Positions 1-13,350 are shown, counted from the stretch's first letter. The stretch: 64,000 bases of DNA from Neocallimastix lanati (nom. inval.) (GCA_016946835.1 JACVTC010000042.1:974001-1038000), one strand, 5' to 3'. Program-made: numbers and translations. The notes: generated by a model from the letters alone, not told the origin.

Positions 1-345
1 ATTTATTATTTATTATTCATTATTTATTATTTATTATTTATTATTTATTATTTATTATTTATTATTTATTATTTATTATTTATTATTTATTATTTATTAT
101 TTATTATTTATTATTTATTATTTATTATTTATTATTTATTATTTATTATTTATTATTTATTATTTATTATTTATTATTTATTATTTATTATTTATTATTT
201 ATTATTATTTATTATTTATTATTTATTATTTATTATTTATTATTTATTATTATTTATTATTTATTATTATTTATTATTTATTATTATTTATTATTATTTA
301 TTATTTATTATTATTTATTATTTATTATTATTTATTATTTATTAT
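1..345. repeat. (TTTATTA)n microsatellite
   Basis: Nearly pure array of the 7-mer TTTATTA with scattered 10-mer variants (TTTATTATTA), running from the window edge to about base 345. It is noncoding simple sequence. Confidence 0.95.
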
Positions 346-1227
346 CCAATTTGTTTAATAAAAATTATTTGTTTTTTTATTTTATTTTTCAATTTTTAAG
401 TTTAGATTTAAATTAAAATTTTTTTTTTTAAAAAAAAAAAAAAAAACAGATTTAATAATTGTTGATCATTTTATAATAAATATTAAAAACTTAATAAAAA
501 TTAAATTTTATTTATTTAATTTAAATTATAAAAAAAAAAGAAAAAAAAAAATAAATAAATAAAATTTAATTTTTATTAATTTAAATTTAATCATTAAATT
601 TATTATAGAATTTATTATTAAATAAAATGAACATAAAAAAATATAAATATAAATAAATATAAATAAATATAAATATAAATAAATATAAATAAATATAAAT
701 AAATATAAATATAAATATAAATAAATATAAATAAATATAAATATAAAGATTATTATAAATATATATAGATTTTTATTATTTTTTAAATTTTTAAACATTG
801 ATTTGTAAATATTGTTCAAAGGTTCTTTTCAATTATGATTGGTTTTATCTTTTGAAAATAAAATTTTTTTAATTATATAAATATTATATATTATTATTAT
901 TATTATTAGCTCTGAATTTTTAAATAAAAAATAAAGTTATAATAAATAATAAATAATAATAATTAATATTTTATAATTGGTACAATAAATCATAATAATT
1001 TATAAAAGTCAAAAAAAAAAATAAAATTTATTAATAAAGTATATTTTTGTATCTTTTCATTATTGCTTATTATATTTATTCTATGATAAACTCCAATAAA
1101 AAATAGAAACATATTGATACTTCCTATCTCTATCCATACTAAATAAAATTAAAATGTAAGATCATTACGATAATTAATTATATGTTTTATAATATCTAAC
1201 TTTATTTGATATTTTTGAAAGGTTAAT

Positions 1228-1348
1228 TAGTTCACCTACACCAAAATTCTTTATTTTAATAATTATCATTTAGTTCACCTACACCAAAATTCTTTATTAT
1301 AATAATTATTATTTAGTTCAGCTGCACCAAAATTCTTAATTATTATTT
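1228..1348. repeat. Tandem repeat, 3 x 43 bp
   Basis: Copies begin at 1228, 1271 and 1314, each with TAGTTCACCTACACCAAAAT (third copy TAGTTCAGCTGCACC). The spacing is exactly 43 bp. It is slightly GC-richer than its surroundings and no coding frame is evident. Confidence 0.9.
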
Positions 1349-1413
1349 AAAGTAATTTTCTCAATAAACCATCATTTCTCAATAATAACTTTTATAATTT
1401 TTTGACAATATAT

Positions 1414-1550
1414 TTATTCCACTAAATTTTTTGATAATTTTTGACTATTTTTATTCCACTAAATTTTTTGATAATTTTTGACTATTTTTATTCCACTAAA
1501 TTTTTTGATAATTTTTGACTATTTTTATTCTACTAAATTTTTTAATTTAT
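1414..1550. repeat. Tandem repeat, 4 x 37 bp
   Basis: Units starting at 1414, 1451, 1488 and 1525 share TTATTCCACTAAATTTTTTG followed by ATAATTTTTGACTATT. The fourth unit is partial and has TCTACT in place of TCCACT. Confidence 0.9.
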
Positions 1551-1651
1551 AATCACATATTACTTCATTATATTTATCATAATTTATAATATTTAAAGTT
1601 TCATTCCATGATAATCCCATAATCTTTAAAAAAAAAAAAAAAAGTTTAGAG

Positions 1652-1730
1652 TATTTTGTATATTTTTTAATTATTATTAATTAAAATTAATTAAAAATTT
1701 AATTTAATAATAATTAAAATATACAAAATA
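1652..1730. repeat. AT inverted repeat (hairpin)
   Basis: The left arm 1652-1680 is the reverse complement of 1704-1730 except for a 2-nt difference in a T run. The loop is about 23 nt and no gene is associated. A cruciform or the relic of a small foldback element is possible. Confidence 0.75.
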
Positions 1731-2600
1731 TTTTAAATTAAATTTTTAATTAATTTTAATTAAATTTTTAATTTAAAATTAATAGATCAAAAAATATTTA
1801 AATTAAAAAATTGTATATATATAGAAAAAAGAAACGGTTTAGATGAGTCATAATTATATACAACATTTAATATAAAATGAAAATAAAAACTTTAATTATT
1901 AATAAATTATTTTTTATTACAAATCTTACATCTTTAGATAAATACACTGCAGTTATCACAATCAAAAAAAAGTTTTATTAAATTATCATATTAAATAGCA
2001 TTCGTAGAACCACCAAATTATAAAGTACTGATAGAGAATTAAATAAATAAATTAAAAGAGTTTTTTTTACAACGTAGCTAATGAATGAAGAACTGTAACT
2101 GTAACTCCCAAATTCGAAATAAATAAATAAATAAATAAATAAAAAAACTGGTCCATTTACAATTATTGAAATTATTACAGTTCTTATCATATAGTTTAAT
2201 TTCCCTTATTCTATAAGAGCTTTTTTTTTTTTTTTTTTACTTTTCATCTAAATGTTTGGAAATTTACTTTTTTTTAATATTTATATTAACATTTTATTTT
2301 TATTTTATTTTTTTTCTAGTTGTTTAATTCTTATTTTAATATCTATTTTCAAAGAAAAACATCCAAAATATTTAATATATATTTATATATATTTTTTTAT
2401 ATATTTTTTATTTTAAATTATAAATCTATAATTAATTTAATTAATTTATTTAAACAAATAGAAATTCAACATTTTTTTAATACGTCACATGATTTCAAAA
2501 TTTTTTTTTCATTGTAATAATTTTATTTTTTTATTTGTGGTAGTATAGCTGTTATGAATGTATAAAATAAAATTTAATTCTTTTTTTTTTTTTTTTTATT

Positions 2601-2788
2601 TTAAATATTTATTTATTAAATTTTTTATTTCAAAATTGTTTTATTCAAAAAATATTTATATCTGCTATATAATCAATTAAATATTTTTTTTTTTTTTTTT
2701 TTTTTTTAAATATTTATTTATTAAATTTTTTATTTCAAAATTGTTTTATTCAAAAAATATTTATATTTGCTATATAATCAATTAAATA
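2601..2788. repeat. 83-bp direct duplication of an ankyrin gene tail
   Basis: 2601-2683 and 2706-2788 are the same 83 bp with one C/T difference, separated by a T run. On the minus strand each copy encodes the last residues of the ankyrin relic (YLIDYIAxINIF then TGA) plus its 3' flank. The duplication therefore copied the 3' end of the gene. Confidence 0.9.
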
Positions 2789-3442
2789 ATCAACTATTTC
2801 TTTATTTTCATTCTTGTATGCAATAAATAGAGCTGTTTCACCACGTGTATTTTCTATTGTTATATCTATTCCAAGTTCAACTAAATATTTTACTAGATTT
2901 GCATTTCCACTTTTGCATGCCATAAATAAAGGTGATGCCATTTCATGATTTATTTTTTTAATATCTACCCCTAGTTCAATTAAATATTTTACTAGATTTT
3001 CGTTTCCACTTTCGCAGGCCATAAATAATGGTGTATCACCACAAAATGATTCTTCATTTATATCAACTCCAAGTTTAACTAAATATTTTACTAGATTTTC
3101 ATTTCTACTTTTACATGCCATAAATAAAGGAGAATAACCGTCTCTATCTACTATTTTTATATTGGCATCATGTTCAATTAAATATTTTACTGCTTTTTCA
3201 TTTCCTTTTTCACATGCATGATATAATGGTGTTTCATTAGAGTTATTTGCTTTATTTACATCAGCTCCATGTTCTATTAAAAATTTTACTACTTTTTCAT
3301 TTCCTTCTCCACGCGCACGATATAATAGTGTTTCATTAGAGTTATTTGCTTTATTTACATCAGCTCCATGTTCAATTAAAAATTTTACTACTTTTTCATC
3401 TCCTTTTTCACATGCATGATATAATGTTGTTTCATTAGAGTA
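2750..3442 (-). pseudogene. 5'-truncated ankyrin-repeat gene
   Basis: The minus-strand frame is open for 230 codons from 3442 to the TGA at 2750, and all of it is ankyrin repeat. The ATG at 3119-3121 is internal: in-frame ankyrin sequence continues upstream (NETPLYHACEKGNEKAVKYL, then DGYSPLFMACKS). At 3443-3445 an in-frame TAA is followed by AATAAT simple repeat, so the 5' end is missing. There are about seven repeats of roughly 33 residues, very close to those of the intact gene at 4142-5431 on the same strand. It looks like a tandem duplicate that lost its N-terminus. Known of the family: ankyrin repeats mediate protein-protein contacts and have no catalytic role. It is unlikely to be expressed as a full protein unless an internal start is used. 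Confidence 0.8.
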
Positions 3443-3912
3443 TTATGTAATAATATAATAAATAATAAATAATAAATAATAAATAATAAATAAAATATTT
3501 AATAACATTCTTTTTTCCAAAATATCATGTATCTACAAAATAATCTTAATAGAAATAAAAATAGAAATAAAAATAATAAATAATAAATAATAAATAATAA
3601 ATAATAAATAATAAATAATAAATAATAATAATAAAAATGTATTAAAATAAATTAGATCAATGAAAGATAGATAAAAAATAATAAATAATAATATTGCTAA
3701 TAAAATTTAGACATAATTATATTATAAAACTATATAAAACCAATAAAAAAAAATAATAGTAAATTTAATAAAACATAATACGAAAAAAAAAATAAATAAA
3801 AACGATATTATTTCTTTCCTAATTTATTTTTATAGATATTATTTATTAAACTATTTAATATTTCAATGTTTCTTTAATTAATATCATTCATAAATTATAC
3901 ATTAATATATAA

Positions 3913-3967
<55 letters not shown>

Positions 3968-4141
3968 CTAATTTCTATATATTATATTATTTAATATTAT
4001 ATTAATATTATTATAATGCATTAATATTATTATTAATATAATAATTATTATTATAATTTTTGTAATATTTATTATTTATTATTTTATTTGTTTGCTTGTT
4101 TATTTTAGATTTTAAATGACTATAAAATATTTTTATAGTCA
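3443..4141. other. AT-rich spacer with microsatellites
   Basis: Spacer between the two ankyrin paralogues. It contains AAATAAT arrays (about 3450-3490 and 3570-3630), a 45-nt T run at 3920-3964, and no gene I can support. Confidence 0.7.
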
Positions 4142-5431
4142 TTAAAATATTATATTAAAAAAAGGATAATTTTCTATATTTATATTATCTTTAAGTTCAA
4201 TTAAATAATTTATTATTTTTTCCTTCTTATATGTAAGTCCATATAATCCCATTCCTATATACGGTAAATCGTATTCAGAAGAATTAATTACATCAATTAC
4301 TTTATATATATCTGCTCCTTGTTTAATTAAATATTTTACCATTTTTTCATTTCCTAACCAGCATGCAATATATAGAGCTGTTTCACCACGTGTATCTTCT
4401 TTTGCTATATCTATTCCATGTTCAACTAAATATTTTACTAGATTTTCATTTCTACTTCTGCATGCCTTAAATAAAGGTGTCTCCCCTTCGCTATTAATTT
4501 TTTTTAAATCTGCTCCTTCTTCAACTAAATATTTTACTAGATTTTCGTTTCCACTTTCGCAAGCATAAAATAATGGTGTATTACCACAATGTGATTCTTC
4601 ATTTATATCAGCTCCAAGTTCAATTAAATATTTTACTAGATTTTCATTTCCACTTTCGCATGCCATAAATAAAGGTGAATAACCAAGTATATCTACTATT
4701 TTTATATCAGCACCACGATCAATTAAATATTTTACTATCTTTTCATTTCCATTTCGACATGCACAATATAATGGTGTTTCATTATATTTATTTTCTTTAT
4801 TTACATCAGCTCCATGTTCTATTAAAAACTTTACTACTTTTTCATTTCCTTTTTCACATGCACAATATAATGGTGTCATATTATTACTACTTTTTTTATT
4901 TACATCAGCTCCATAATCATTTAAATATTTAACCACGTTTACCTTTCCGTACTCGCATACGCTTACAAAATAATCTTGAAAATTTTTTATAGAATAATTT
5001 GAAGAAATTCTATATTGTTTGTTTGAAATTATTCCATTTAGGTTAGTGACAGAAGTTGACGTTTTATTTTTATATTGATAAAGTAACATTTTAATGAAAT
5101 CATTATCGTAAAATTTAAAGTTTTCAAAAATAATTCTTAATAATTGAATTTCATTATTTTTTATTAATTCTCTTATTAAAGAAGAAGATATGTATAGAAT
5201 ATCACTACAATTCTTTATTATAAAATCTAATCTTTTTAGAGTAAGAAAGCCATTTTTATAGATCTTCAAAGGGATATCAATTTTTTCTGAATGATAATTA
5301 TTGATATTAATTATTGAAGTTTTTAATATATCTATATTTCCTTTATTCATAAATTTTAAAAATAGTTTCATATTATAGTTTTTATTCCTTTTTTTTAATT
5401 TATTATTTTTTTTATTTTTTGAAAAACCCAT
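4142..5431 (-). CDS. Ankyrin-repeat protein
   Basis: An intact 429-residue open frame. Residues 1-30 are Lys/Asn-rich; 31-150 form an unrecognised, probably helical N-terminal region; from about residue 151 to the end there are seven clear ankyrin repeats and one degenerate repeat (consensus GxTPLFxACxxGNENLVKYL followed by IELGADINxE). There is no signal peptide or membrane segment, so a cytosolic or nuclear scaffold is likely. Ankyrin domains bind proteins; the partner cannot be inferred. The ATG at 5429-5431 is the furthest upstream. A second ATG at residue 21 (MKLFLKFMNKGNID) is a plausible alternative because residues 1-20 are lysine/asparagine-rich. The flanks are AT-rich with no recognisable promoter motif. 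The gene is intronless and is the best candidate for a functional host protein gene in the window. Confidence 0.85.
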   Translation of the reverse strand: MGFSKNKKNNKLKKRNKNYNMKLFLKFMNKGNIDILKTSIININNYHSEKIDIPLKIYKNGFLTLKRLDFIIKNCSDILYISSSLIRELIKNNEIQLLRIIFENFKFYDNDFIKMLLYQYKNKTSTSVTNLNGIISNKQYRISSNYSIKNFQDYFVSVCEYGKVNVVKYLNDYGADVNKKSSNNMTPLYCACEKGNEKVVKFLIEHGADVNKENKYNETPLYCACRNGNEKIVKYLIDRGADIKIVDILGYSPLFMACESGNENLVKYLIELGADINEESHCGNTPLFYACESGNENLVKYLVEEGADLKKINSEGETPLFKACRSRNENLVKYLVEHGIDIAKEDTRGETALYIACWLGNEKMVKYLIKQGADIYKVIDVINSSEYDLPYIGMGLYGLTYKKEKIINYLIELKDNINIENYPFFNIIF

Positions 5432-6991
5432 TTTTTTTTATTACTAAATTGAATAATAAATAATAAAATAAAATATAAATTAGTTTTGATGTTTTATAAA
5501 AATAAAAGATTTTTAATTGATATAATTATTTTAAAATATAATAAAAATTATCTTTTATCTTTTATGAAATTTCTATTTTTTATTTTATAAAATTTTTATA
5601 TTTTCAATTAATATAATTATTTTATAATTATTTTATAATATAATAAAGAAAATAATTAAAAAATTAAAAAAACAAAGTAAAAAAAAAAAAAAAAAAAAAA
5701 AAAGAAAAAAACTTTAGAATTATATATGATTTTTTTTTATTTATATTATTAAAATATCATATGATCTTGTTTAAGATTATTTTTAATTTTAATTTTCTTT
5801 TATTTTCAAATAAATATAATAAATATAATATTATTATATTATATATAATAGTTTATTAAAATAAACTATTAATATAATTTTATTTTCTTTTTTTTTTTTT
5901 GGAATATAGTAAAAGCTATAATCATAATTGATTGATTATAGACTTAAGATTTTTATAAATTTTTCTTTTTTTGATTAATTTGATTGGTTAATTTTTTTTT
6001 GGAATTAAAATAATTAAAGTTTAAATTATTTTTGGACGTACAATTTCTTAATATCCATTTTTCTTTTTTTATTAATTATTATAATTATGAAATAAATATT
6101 AAAAATTTGGAAATAAGGATAGAAATAATAAATAATGATATGATTAGTCATAATATATTAATGTAATTAACAATAATAAATAATGGTGAAAATATTTATG
6201 ATAGGGTTCAGTAATTTAAGCAGTAATTTAGTTGCCAACTATTGGTCAGAGGCTGAAAATATATATTTAATAAATATAAATAGCATATATTAAGTATATA
6301 TAAGTATATATAGTATATATGTTCATATTTTAATTGGAAGACTGATTAATAATTATAATATAAACAAATTTTTTATTTTTTTTTTCTAGTTTTAAACAAT
6401 ATAATATTTATTTAATAATTTTTTAACAATATTAATAAAATTTATTATGTAATAATTATTTATTTATAATTTATTATTATTTATTAAAATCATTTTTTTT
6501 TAAGTAAGATTAAAAAAAAATAAAATAGAATGAAATAGAATTTAAATATAATATATATATATATATATATATACTAAATAGAGAAATAAAAATATATTCT
6601 TTTTTATTTATAAATAATTAAATATTTAAATATAATAAATTAGGATAACATATTTAGGTTTAAAATAGTATTAAAAAACGATATAATTTTTTTTTTTTTT
6701 TTATTTAGATGAATTTATCCTCTCTTTGTATAAATATTTAAATTAAAAGAATAAATTAGATAATAATTTCTTTTTTTTATTTTTATATTTATATATATAT
6801 TTGATATTTATATATATATATATTTGTATATTTTAATATTTATTATTTATATATTAATATACATATTACAATAATTTATTTATATATATTAATATACATA
6901 TTACAATAATTTATTTATATATATTTCTATCTAAATTAATTATTAAAAATATATAGTTCTATATATATTTATATATATTTGTATAAATATA

Positions 6992-7034
<43 letters not shown>

Positions 7035-7038
7035 TTAT
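5432..7038. other. AT-rich intergenic region
   Basis: No gene is supported. It contains A runs (about 5681-5703 and 7003-7032), (TA)n near 6548-6572, and a 35-bp tandem duplication around 6854-6920 (unit containing TTAATATACATATTACAATA). The A run at 7003-7032 lies just past the end of the long ankyrin relic. Confidence 0.65.
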
Positions 7039-10000
7039 TTATTGAGCTCCTTGAGATTTTAAATAGGTGGCAAGACCTATAAATTTATTAGTGAAAGCAA
7101 TCTGTAAAGCAGTTTCCCCTAATTTATTGATAAAATTAATGGAAGTGGTGGCTCCCTGTTGAATTAAGGCTTCAACAATTTTCTAAGGTATCCTTATTCA
7201 GAGGCATAAATTAAAGAGGTGTCCCAGAGATCATTTCGATGGTTCACATCCGCTCCTTTAGAAAAGAAATAGTGAACATTGATGAGATGTCCTTTTTCAC
7301 AGGCCATTATTAATTGGGAAGTACCATATTTTAACTGACTGTTAATGTCGAAGCCTTGGTCAATAAGATACTGTACAATTTCAAAATTTTCATAATGATA
7401 GGCAATATGAGCTGCTGATTCTCCAAATTAATTCACGATACGATAATCCGAACCGTGGGCGATTAAGTATTTTACAATTGACAGTGAACCGTCTCTAAAG
7501 GAGGTCATTAACGCAGTGTATTTATTCCTATTGAAAATATTTACATCGGCTCCATTTTCAACTAATAATTTAACCATTTCTAAAATTTCCCTTGCCAACC
7601 GCTATACTAAGGGCAGTCCTTCCATATTTATCTATACAATTTATATTAAAGGCCTGACTATTTTCAAGCTGTTGTTGATGAAGGAATGTTCGTATCATAA
7701 CCATATTTTCTTTTAGATAGGATTCCAATAATACTTCATTTAAATTATTTCTATTATTATTTCTATTATTTTTTCTTTAGATAGAGTTGAGATTTAATTA
7801 GCAACTTAATCATATCCGTATTATTATGGTGACAAGTGACTTCGAGTGGTGACTGATGAGGATAAGGCGATTCAGAATTAGATTTTAAATTGATATCAGC
7901 TCCATTTTCAATTAGCCATTGTGCTAATTCATATGAATTAATTTCGCATGCCGTGTTCAAAAAGGTAAATATCATTTATGACTTCAAGTTTGGATTTTCG
8001 ATTTTGCTACATAAAATTTTCACCAATTCGACCTCTCCAATTTGTGTGAAACGTTTTATTAGGTCAACATAATCCTCCTGTGAAAAAGTATTCTTATTAT
8101 GGCTAAAAATATATTTTATAGTTTCAGCAAATTTTTCGTTTCTATTGATCATAGAAAGATCAACCATCCTGACTAGAAAGGATTTGGAAGATACTTTTTC
8201 CATCCTCTAATTCCTTCTTAATATCTATGCCATAATCAATGAGTTGCTTGACGAATTCATTAAGATTATTATTGAAAGCGTATATTAAGATATGATTTTA
8301 ACATTAGTCATCATTTTTAATATAGAAGGTAATGTTATGTTCAATGAGATATTTATATCTTCCCATAAATTCTTCGTAATTCTCATCGTAATAATTGTCA
8401 AGGATCCCCTCACTAAATATCACATGATCCTCCTCCGTTAACTTAAACCCTTGCCTTAATAAATAGTTAAGCATGGTGAGGTCTTCCTTTTGACTAAGGA
8501 TTTCTTTTAAAAGTTTTGAACGAGCTTCTCCGACCTCTTCACTCTTGTAATTGATATTGACCCCATGATCACAGTGAATTTCAATAAAATATTTTACCAT
8601 GTCGAGATAGCCATGTTCACAGGCTACCATTAATGGAGTATCGTCCAGAGCGTTATGAGAGTTCATATCTACGCCATAGCCAACGAATAATTGTAAAATT
8701 TCTAAATTATTATCTTCACACACTTTCATTAAGAGACGCTTCCTACGCTTACCCTTTGAGTCGCTGAAACTAAAGTCGTGATCATCCTTCAAACCATAAT
8801 CCAGTAAATACTTTAAAAATTGATATTGTTTTCTCCTCATAGACTTCCATCAGCAAATTTTTTTTTTCTTCTTTTACCATTTTATAGTTATTGTTATAAT
8901 ATTTTGAACTTAAATAGCTCAAGAGGTCAATGTCTCTTTCTTGGACCGCCAATTTTGATAGATGAATTAAAAATGAGCAGGCTTGGGACTTTTTTTCCTT
9001 CTTCTTTTTCAAATTCAGAAATTCGGTCATTTTTAAATTGAAAATTCATTATTTTTTAAATAATGGACAAGCATATCAGGAGTTCCCAGGAATATTTCTG
9101 TATTGGTTGATGATGTCTTATAAATATCTTATAATTTCCCAATGGTGGTCCAGTGAAAGGTTGTCTTGTTCCAGTAAATACTTTATAAACTCCATATCAC
9201 CATTTTTACGGGAGTGTATGACAATTTTTGAGAGATGGGGTTCTATTTTTATTCCCTTATTGATAAAATACTTGATTTTCGAAAGGTTTTCTTCTTCTAA
9301 ACAGTGTTCGATTAAAATATCATCCTTATTATGTTTTTTTTTTTTTTTTTTTCAATTTCTATTCATTTATCTATCAATTGAAGTAAATTTTCATATTGAA
9401 GACGTTCATTTAATTTAATATAGATAATAACTTTTTTGGTAGAAGAAGAAAAACTTTTGGTCACATCTCTCCCATGATCAATTAAATAGGTTATAGGAAA
9501 GAAAATGAATAGGAGAATAATTTTTGAAGGTTTCAGAATAAATATTAAATTTAGAAATGAACGGATAACAATAATTTGGAAGATTCTGCTTAGGGTTTTT
9601 TTTATTGACGTCGGCATGATGTTCCACTAATAAAATAATGATATCAAAGCTATTATAAATAAAAGCGATCATCAGAGGTGTCAGTCCAGAACTGATCTGT
9701 ACTATTGACAATATTCAGATTATCGCAGGTTTCAATGACATATTGGGCAAGTTTGACGTTATTATCAATACAAGCAATGGTTAGTTTATTACATTGATAA
9801 AATTTCAGATCGTAAACCTCATTATTTAAAAGGATATTTTAAGGATTGAACCGTACGCTTCCAAAGATCTTTTTTTATTATGGAATCATTGAAATTTTTT
9901 CCATTTATTGAATTATTACTATTATTACTGTCATGGTAAGAAGCATTTAGTAGGATGATAGTCAATGAAATATTGGGTAAGTTGATTGTAATTTTTAAGC

Positions 10001-12365
10001 AGGGCAATCTTTATAGGAGTCTGACCATAATTATTTTCACAATGAATATCGGCACCGTGATCAACAAGGTACTGAACCATATTAAATCGTTCGTTTAGAC
10101 AGACAAAGATTAAGGGAGTTGTATTGAACTGATTTCTGACGTTAATCTTTGCACCATGCTTCACCAGATATTGAAAACAATGTCAAAGTGACCGTTTTTA
10201 CAAGCCATCATTAACGCCGTATTGTTTTGGTTATCTTTTTGATTAATATTAATATACGCAAGACTTTGGACACTCTCAGGATATCCCTTTTCAGAGGCAT
10301 TCATCCAAGCGGATTTTTCATAATTATCTACATTACTATTCACTTTTTCTTCATATTCTACAAGACACTGAACGATATCATAAAATCCATTTTTAGTAGC
10401 CATCATTAAGGGAGTAACCCCATCTTTATTTTTTTACATTAATTCGGGCTCCATATTCTATAAGACAAGGTACTAAATCACGTCCACTATGTTTTATGAC
10501 AGTTAAAAGCGGAGTATTTCCAGAGAAATCATGCCTAGAATTCATCTCAATGTCTGATAAATTTTTCAAGAAGATATTTAGCGATTTCAAAATTTTTCAT
10601 TCGACATGAAATGGTAAATGCATTTTCATAACAGAAGTTGACCGGTGTTAATTGATTCATTGTAATTATTAGCACCTTTCCTTATTAAATATTTTACTAT
10701 GTCAAGATCATTGAGTTTGCATGCTTTATAGATCAATGTTTTCCTTTTTTCCGTCATAAAATTGACACTCATTCCCTTTTCAATTAAATGTTTGGTTAAC
10801 TCTCTCTGATTATTAGAATAGAGATAGCATAATAAAGGCTGATTAAAAAAAAAAAAAAAAAAGAAATTATAGTGATAGTCTTTATCTTTTAGGATATACC
10901 TAATTAATTCTTTATTTTCATCTTTGATATAGTCATTAATTGATTGACAGGGTTCATCCCCATTCATTTCATTCGAACATTCCATTAAGTATTTAATTTT
11001 ACAATAATCCTTTTTGAATTTTTTAAATAAAATATCGTGACAATATCCATGTTCCAATATATACTTTTTAAATGCTTCATCCTGAATAAATTTAAATTTA
11101 TAATCAAAATGAATGGAAAATCAAGAGCCATGATTTAATAAATATTTAACTGTATTTTTTAAGGAATCGTCATTTTCTCTTATTCTGAATTTATCCATGA
11201 CATAAGTTAAGGGCTATCGTAACAATAGGTGGTATGATTCATGTTTGCTCCATATTCCACTAAATATCTTATGGCCTCTTCGTTATGATCTTTACAGGCT
11301 TTAACAAAATTAATGTTAGTATAGCATTTATGAGGATCATAATTAAAATTAAATCCTTGATCTAAAATGAAATTAGCCTCTTCATAGTCATGTTTCTGAA
11401 TGCATCGATCTAGGTCATTCATATTATAAAAAATAACATGGTTACTAGTCTCACTTTTTAATTTTTTTTTAAAATAGTCTTTGGTACGTTGATAGGTATT
11501 ATAGGTTAAGGTATATTTATTATTAAAAATCTTAATAGTGGCATTTAATAAATAATTTAAAATCGTGATTTTTCCACTTTCAATAAATTCATTGAGATAT
11601 TCAAAAGGAATATGAATAGTTGAATCCATCTTATAAAAATTATACAGAAATTCCAGTTGTTTATCCGAAATTTCACTTTTATTTTTATATATTTCCAGCA
11701 TTCTCGTAATAAAATTTTTCTCATTATAATGATATGAATGAAAGTCGTTTAGAGTAATGTTTAAATAGTTTTCAAAAATCATTTTTATAGGTATTCCTAT
11801 CCCGACTAAATATAATGTTATCTTCACTATCGGTATTATCATCATGGTCAGAATAGGCATTATATAATTTTTCTAAAAAATAACTAATATTAATTTTATT
11901 ATAATAAAGAATCTTGAATATGTCCATATTTAATAATTCTTTATTATAGAGATGAATTAGTAAGTTTTCACCTTTCTCATTACAATAATTTATGCAATCT
12001 CCATTTCACTCAAGAAGACCAAGTAGTTTCATATAATATTCATTGAAAAATAATGAATCATTAACCTTTGAATTATTTTGAATAGCATTAATGAATGTTA
12101 AAAATAATAGAATTTCACCTATTTTAGTTTCGTAATTAAGATTAAATGAATATTTCTCTCATTTATTTATAATGAATTAAATTATTTCTATTGAACTCTT
12201 AATATGAATTAGGTAAATTAATAAATCAAAGTCATCTTTATTTACATCATTAACATTAAATATTTTCTCATTTATTTCTAAAAAACTCTTTATATCATTT
12301 AATTCTTCTTTTTCATTCTTTTCTAATAATAATTATTTAAATAATCCTGATATATTTTCTGTCAT
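7039..12365 (-). pseudogene. Long ankyrin-repeat gene, degraded
   Basis: On the minus strand from ATG 12363-12365 (MTENISGLFK, then a stop) to TAA 7039-7041 (ending YLKSQGAQ), ankyrin-like sequence continues in shifting frames for about 5.3 kb. Recognisable blocks are 11860-11207, 11057-10626, 10406-10161, 10164-9931, 9711-9478, 9340-9110, 9030-8782, 8840-8304, 8203-7766 and 7500-7039. Examples are DDTPLMVACEHGYLDMVKYF and GETALQIAFTNKFIGLATYL. In-frame stops include TAA 10 codons after the start, TAA at 7976-7978 between KILCSKIENPNLKS and MIFTFLNTACEINSYELAQW, and TAA-TGT-TAA at 8298-8306. Frameshifts occur near 8840, 8190, 9711 and elsewhere. Its N-terminal and repeat style differ from the 4142-5431 gene. 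It could be two adjacent relics with a boundary near 9035-9110; one gene is preferred because orientation and repeat style continue. Not all breaks lie in homopolymers, so decay rather than only sequencing error is likely. Confidence 0.65.
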
Positions 12366-12627
12366 AATTTCTGATGGAATTCATTTTAAGAAAAGTATAA
12401 AAATAAAAATAAAAATAAAATATTAATAATAAAAATTACTTTATTATTTAAATAATTAAAAATAAAAATAAAAATAATAAAATAAATAAAAATAATAAAA
12501 AAATAATAACTAAATATATAAATTAAAAAAATTATATATATATATATTTTTTATTATTATAAAATATTTTATATAAAAATAAAAAAAAAAAGGAAAAATT
12601 ATCTTCACTAATAATGTTTATTTCTCG

Positions 12628-12670
<43 letters not shown>

Positions 12671-13350
12671 ATAATATAGGAATGTTAAATTAACATTACT
12701 AACAAAAATAGTAAAAACAGTTTTTTTCTTAAAAAAAAAATAAAAAATAAATAAATAAATAATAAATATTGTATAAGCATGACTTCTTAATAATGTGATA
12801 TAAAATGGAAATAAAAACTTTAATTATTAATAAATTATTTTATTAATCATTAAAAATAAATTAATATGCATTAAATTATCACTTGATTAATTATTATATA
12901 ATTTATTAAAATATTATGTGGGAGTATTATGTGTTATATATGTTATAAAATAGTATAATAATAATATTTTATTAATATTAATATCCCTACCTAAAAAATA
13001 TAACCAAGGTAATATTAAAATAAAAATATGAAGAATGTTTTTATTATTTGGATTATTTACATATAAAAATTATAAAAATTAGTGTTGAATAAAATATAAA
13101 TATTTGCAATAATAATATATAAGAATATAATGTATATTTAATGTAATAAATAATATATTTAGAAGAAATAAACTATTTAATTTAATATATTTAATATTAT
13201 AACTAATAATATATATATGAATATTGAATCATAGATGAATTGTTTTATATCATAAATTTTATAAAATATAAAAAATTAATGTAAACATAAATTTATATAC
13301 ATATATTTTATGTTATAAATATTTTATTATTTATATTTATATAACATATA

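Larger units (their letters stand above)
346..2600. other. AT-rich noncoding stretch
   Basis: I see no supportable gene. The stretch holds A/T homopolymers, an AAATATAAAT-type array around 640-745, two short tandem arrays and one AT hairpin (listed separately). The open frames on the minus strand at 526-819 and 1978-2190 translate to I/Y/F/L-rich low-complexity protein produced by the repeats. Confidence 0.7.

Noticed and set aside
526-819. Minus-strand 97-codon frame
   Set aside because: It is an I/Y/F/L repeat peptide produced by the AAATATAAAT array.
1978-2190. Minus-strand 70-codon hydrophobic frame
   Set aside because: Compositionally biased and overlaps AAAT repeats; no homology or context to support a gene.
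4675-4932. Plus-strand 85-codon frame rich in His/Leu/Phe
   Set aside because: It is the reverse strand of the ankyrin repeats and periodic for that reason.
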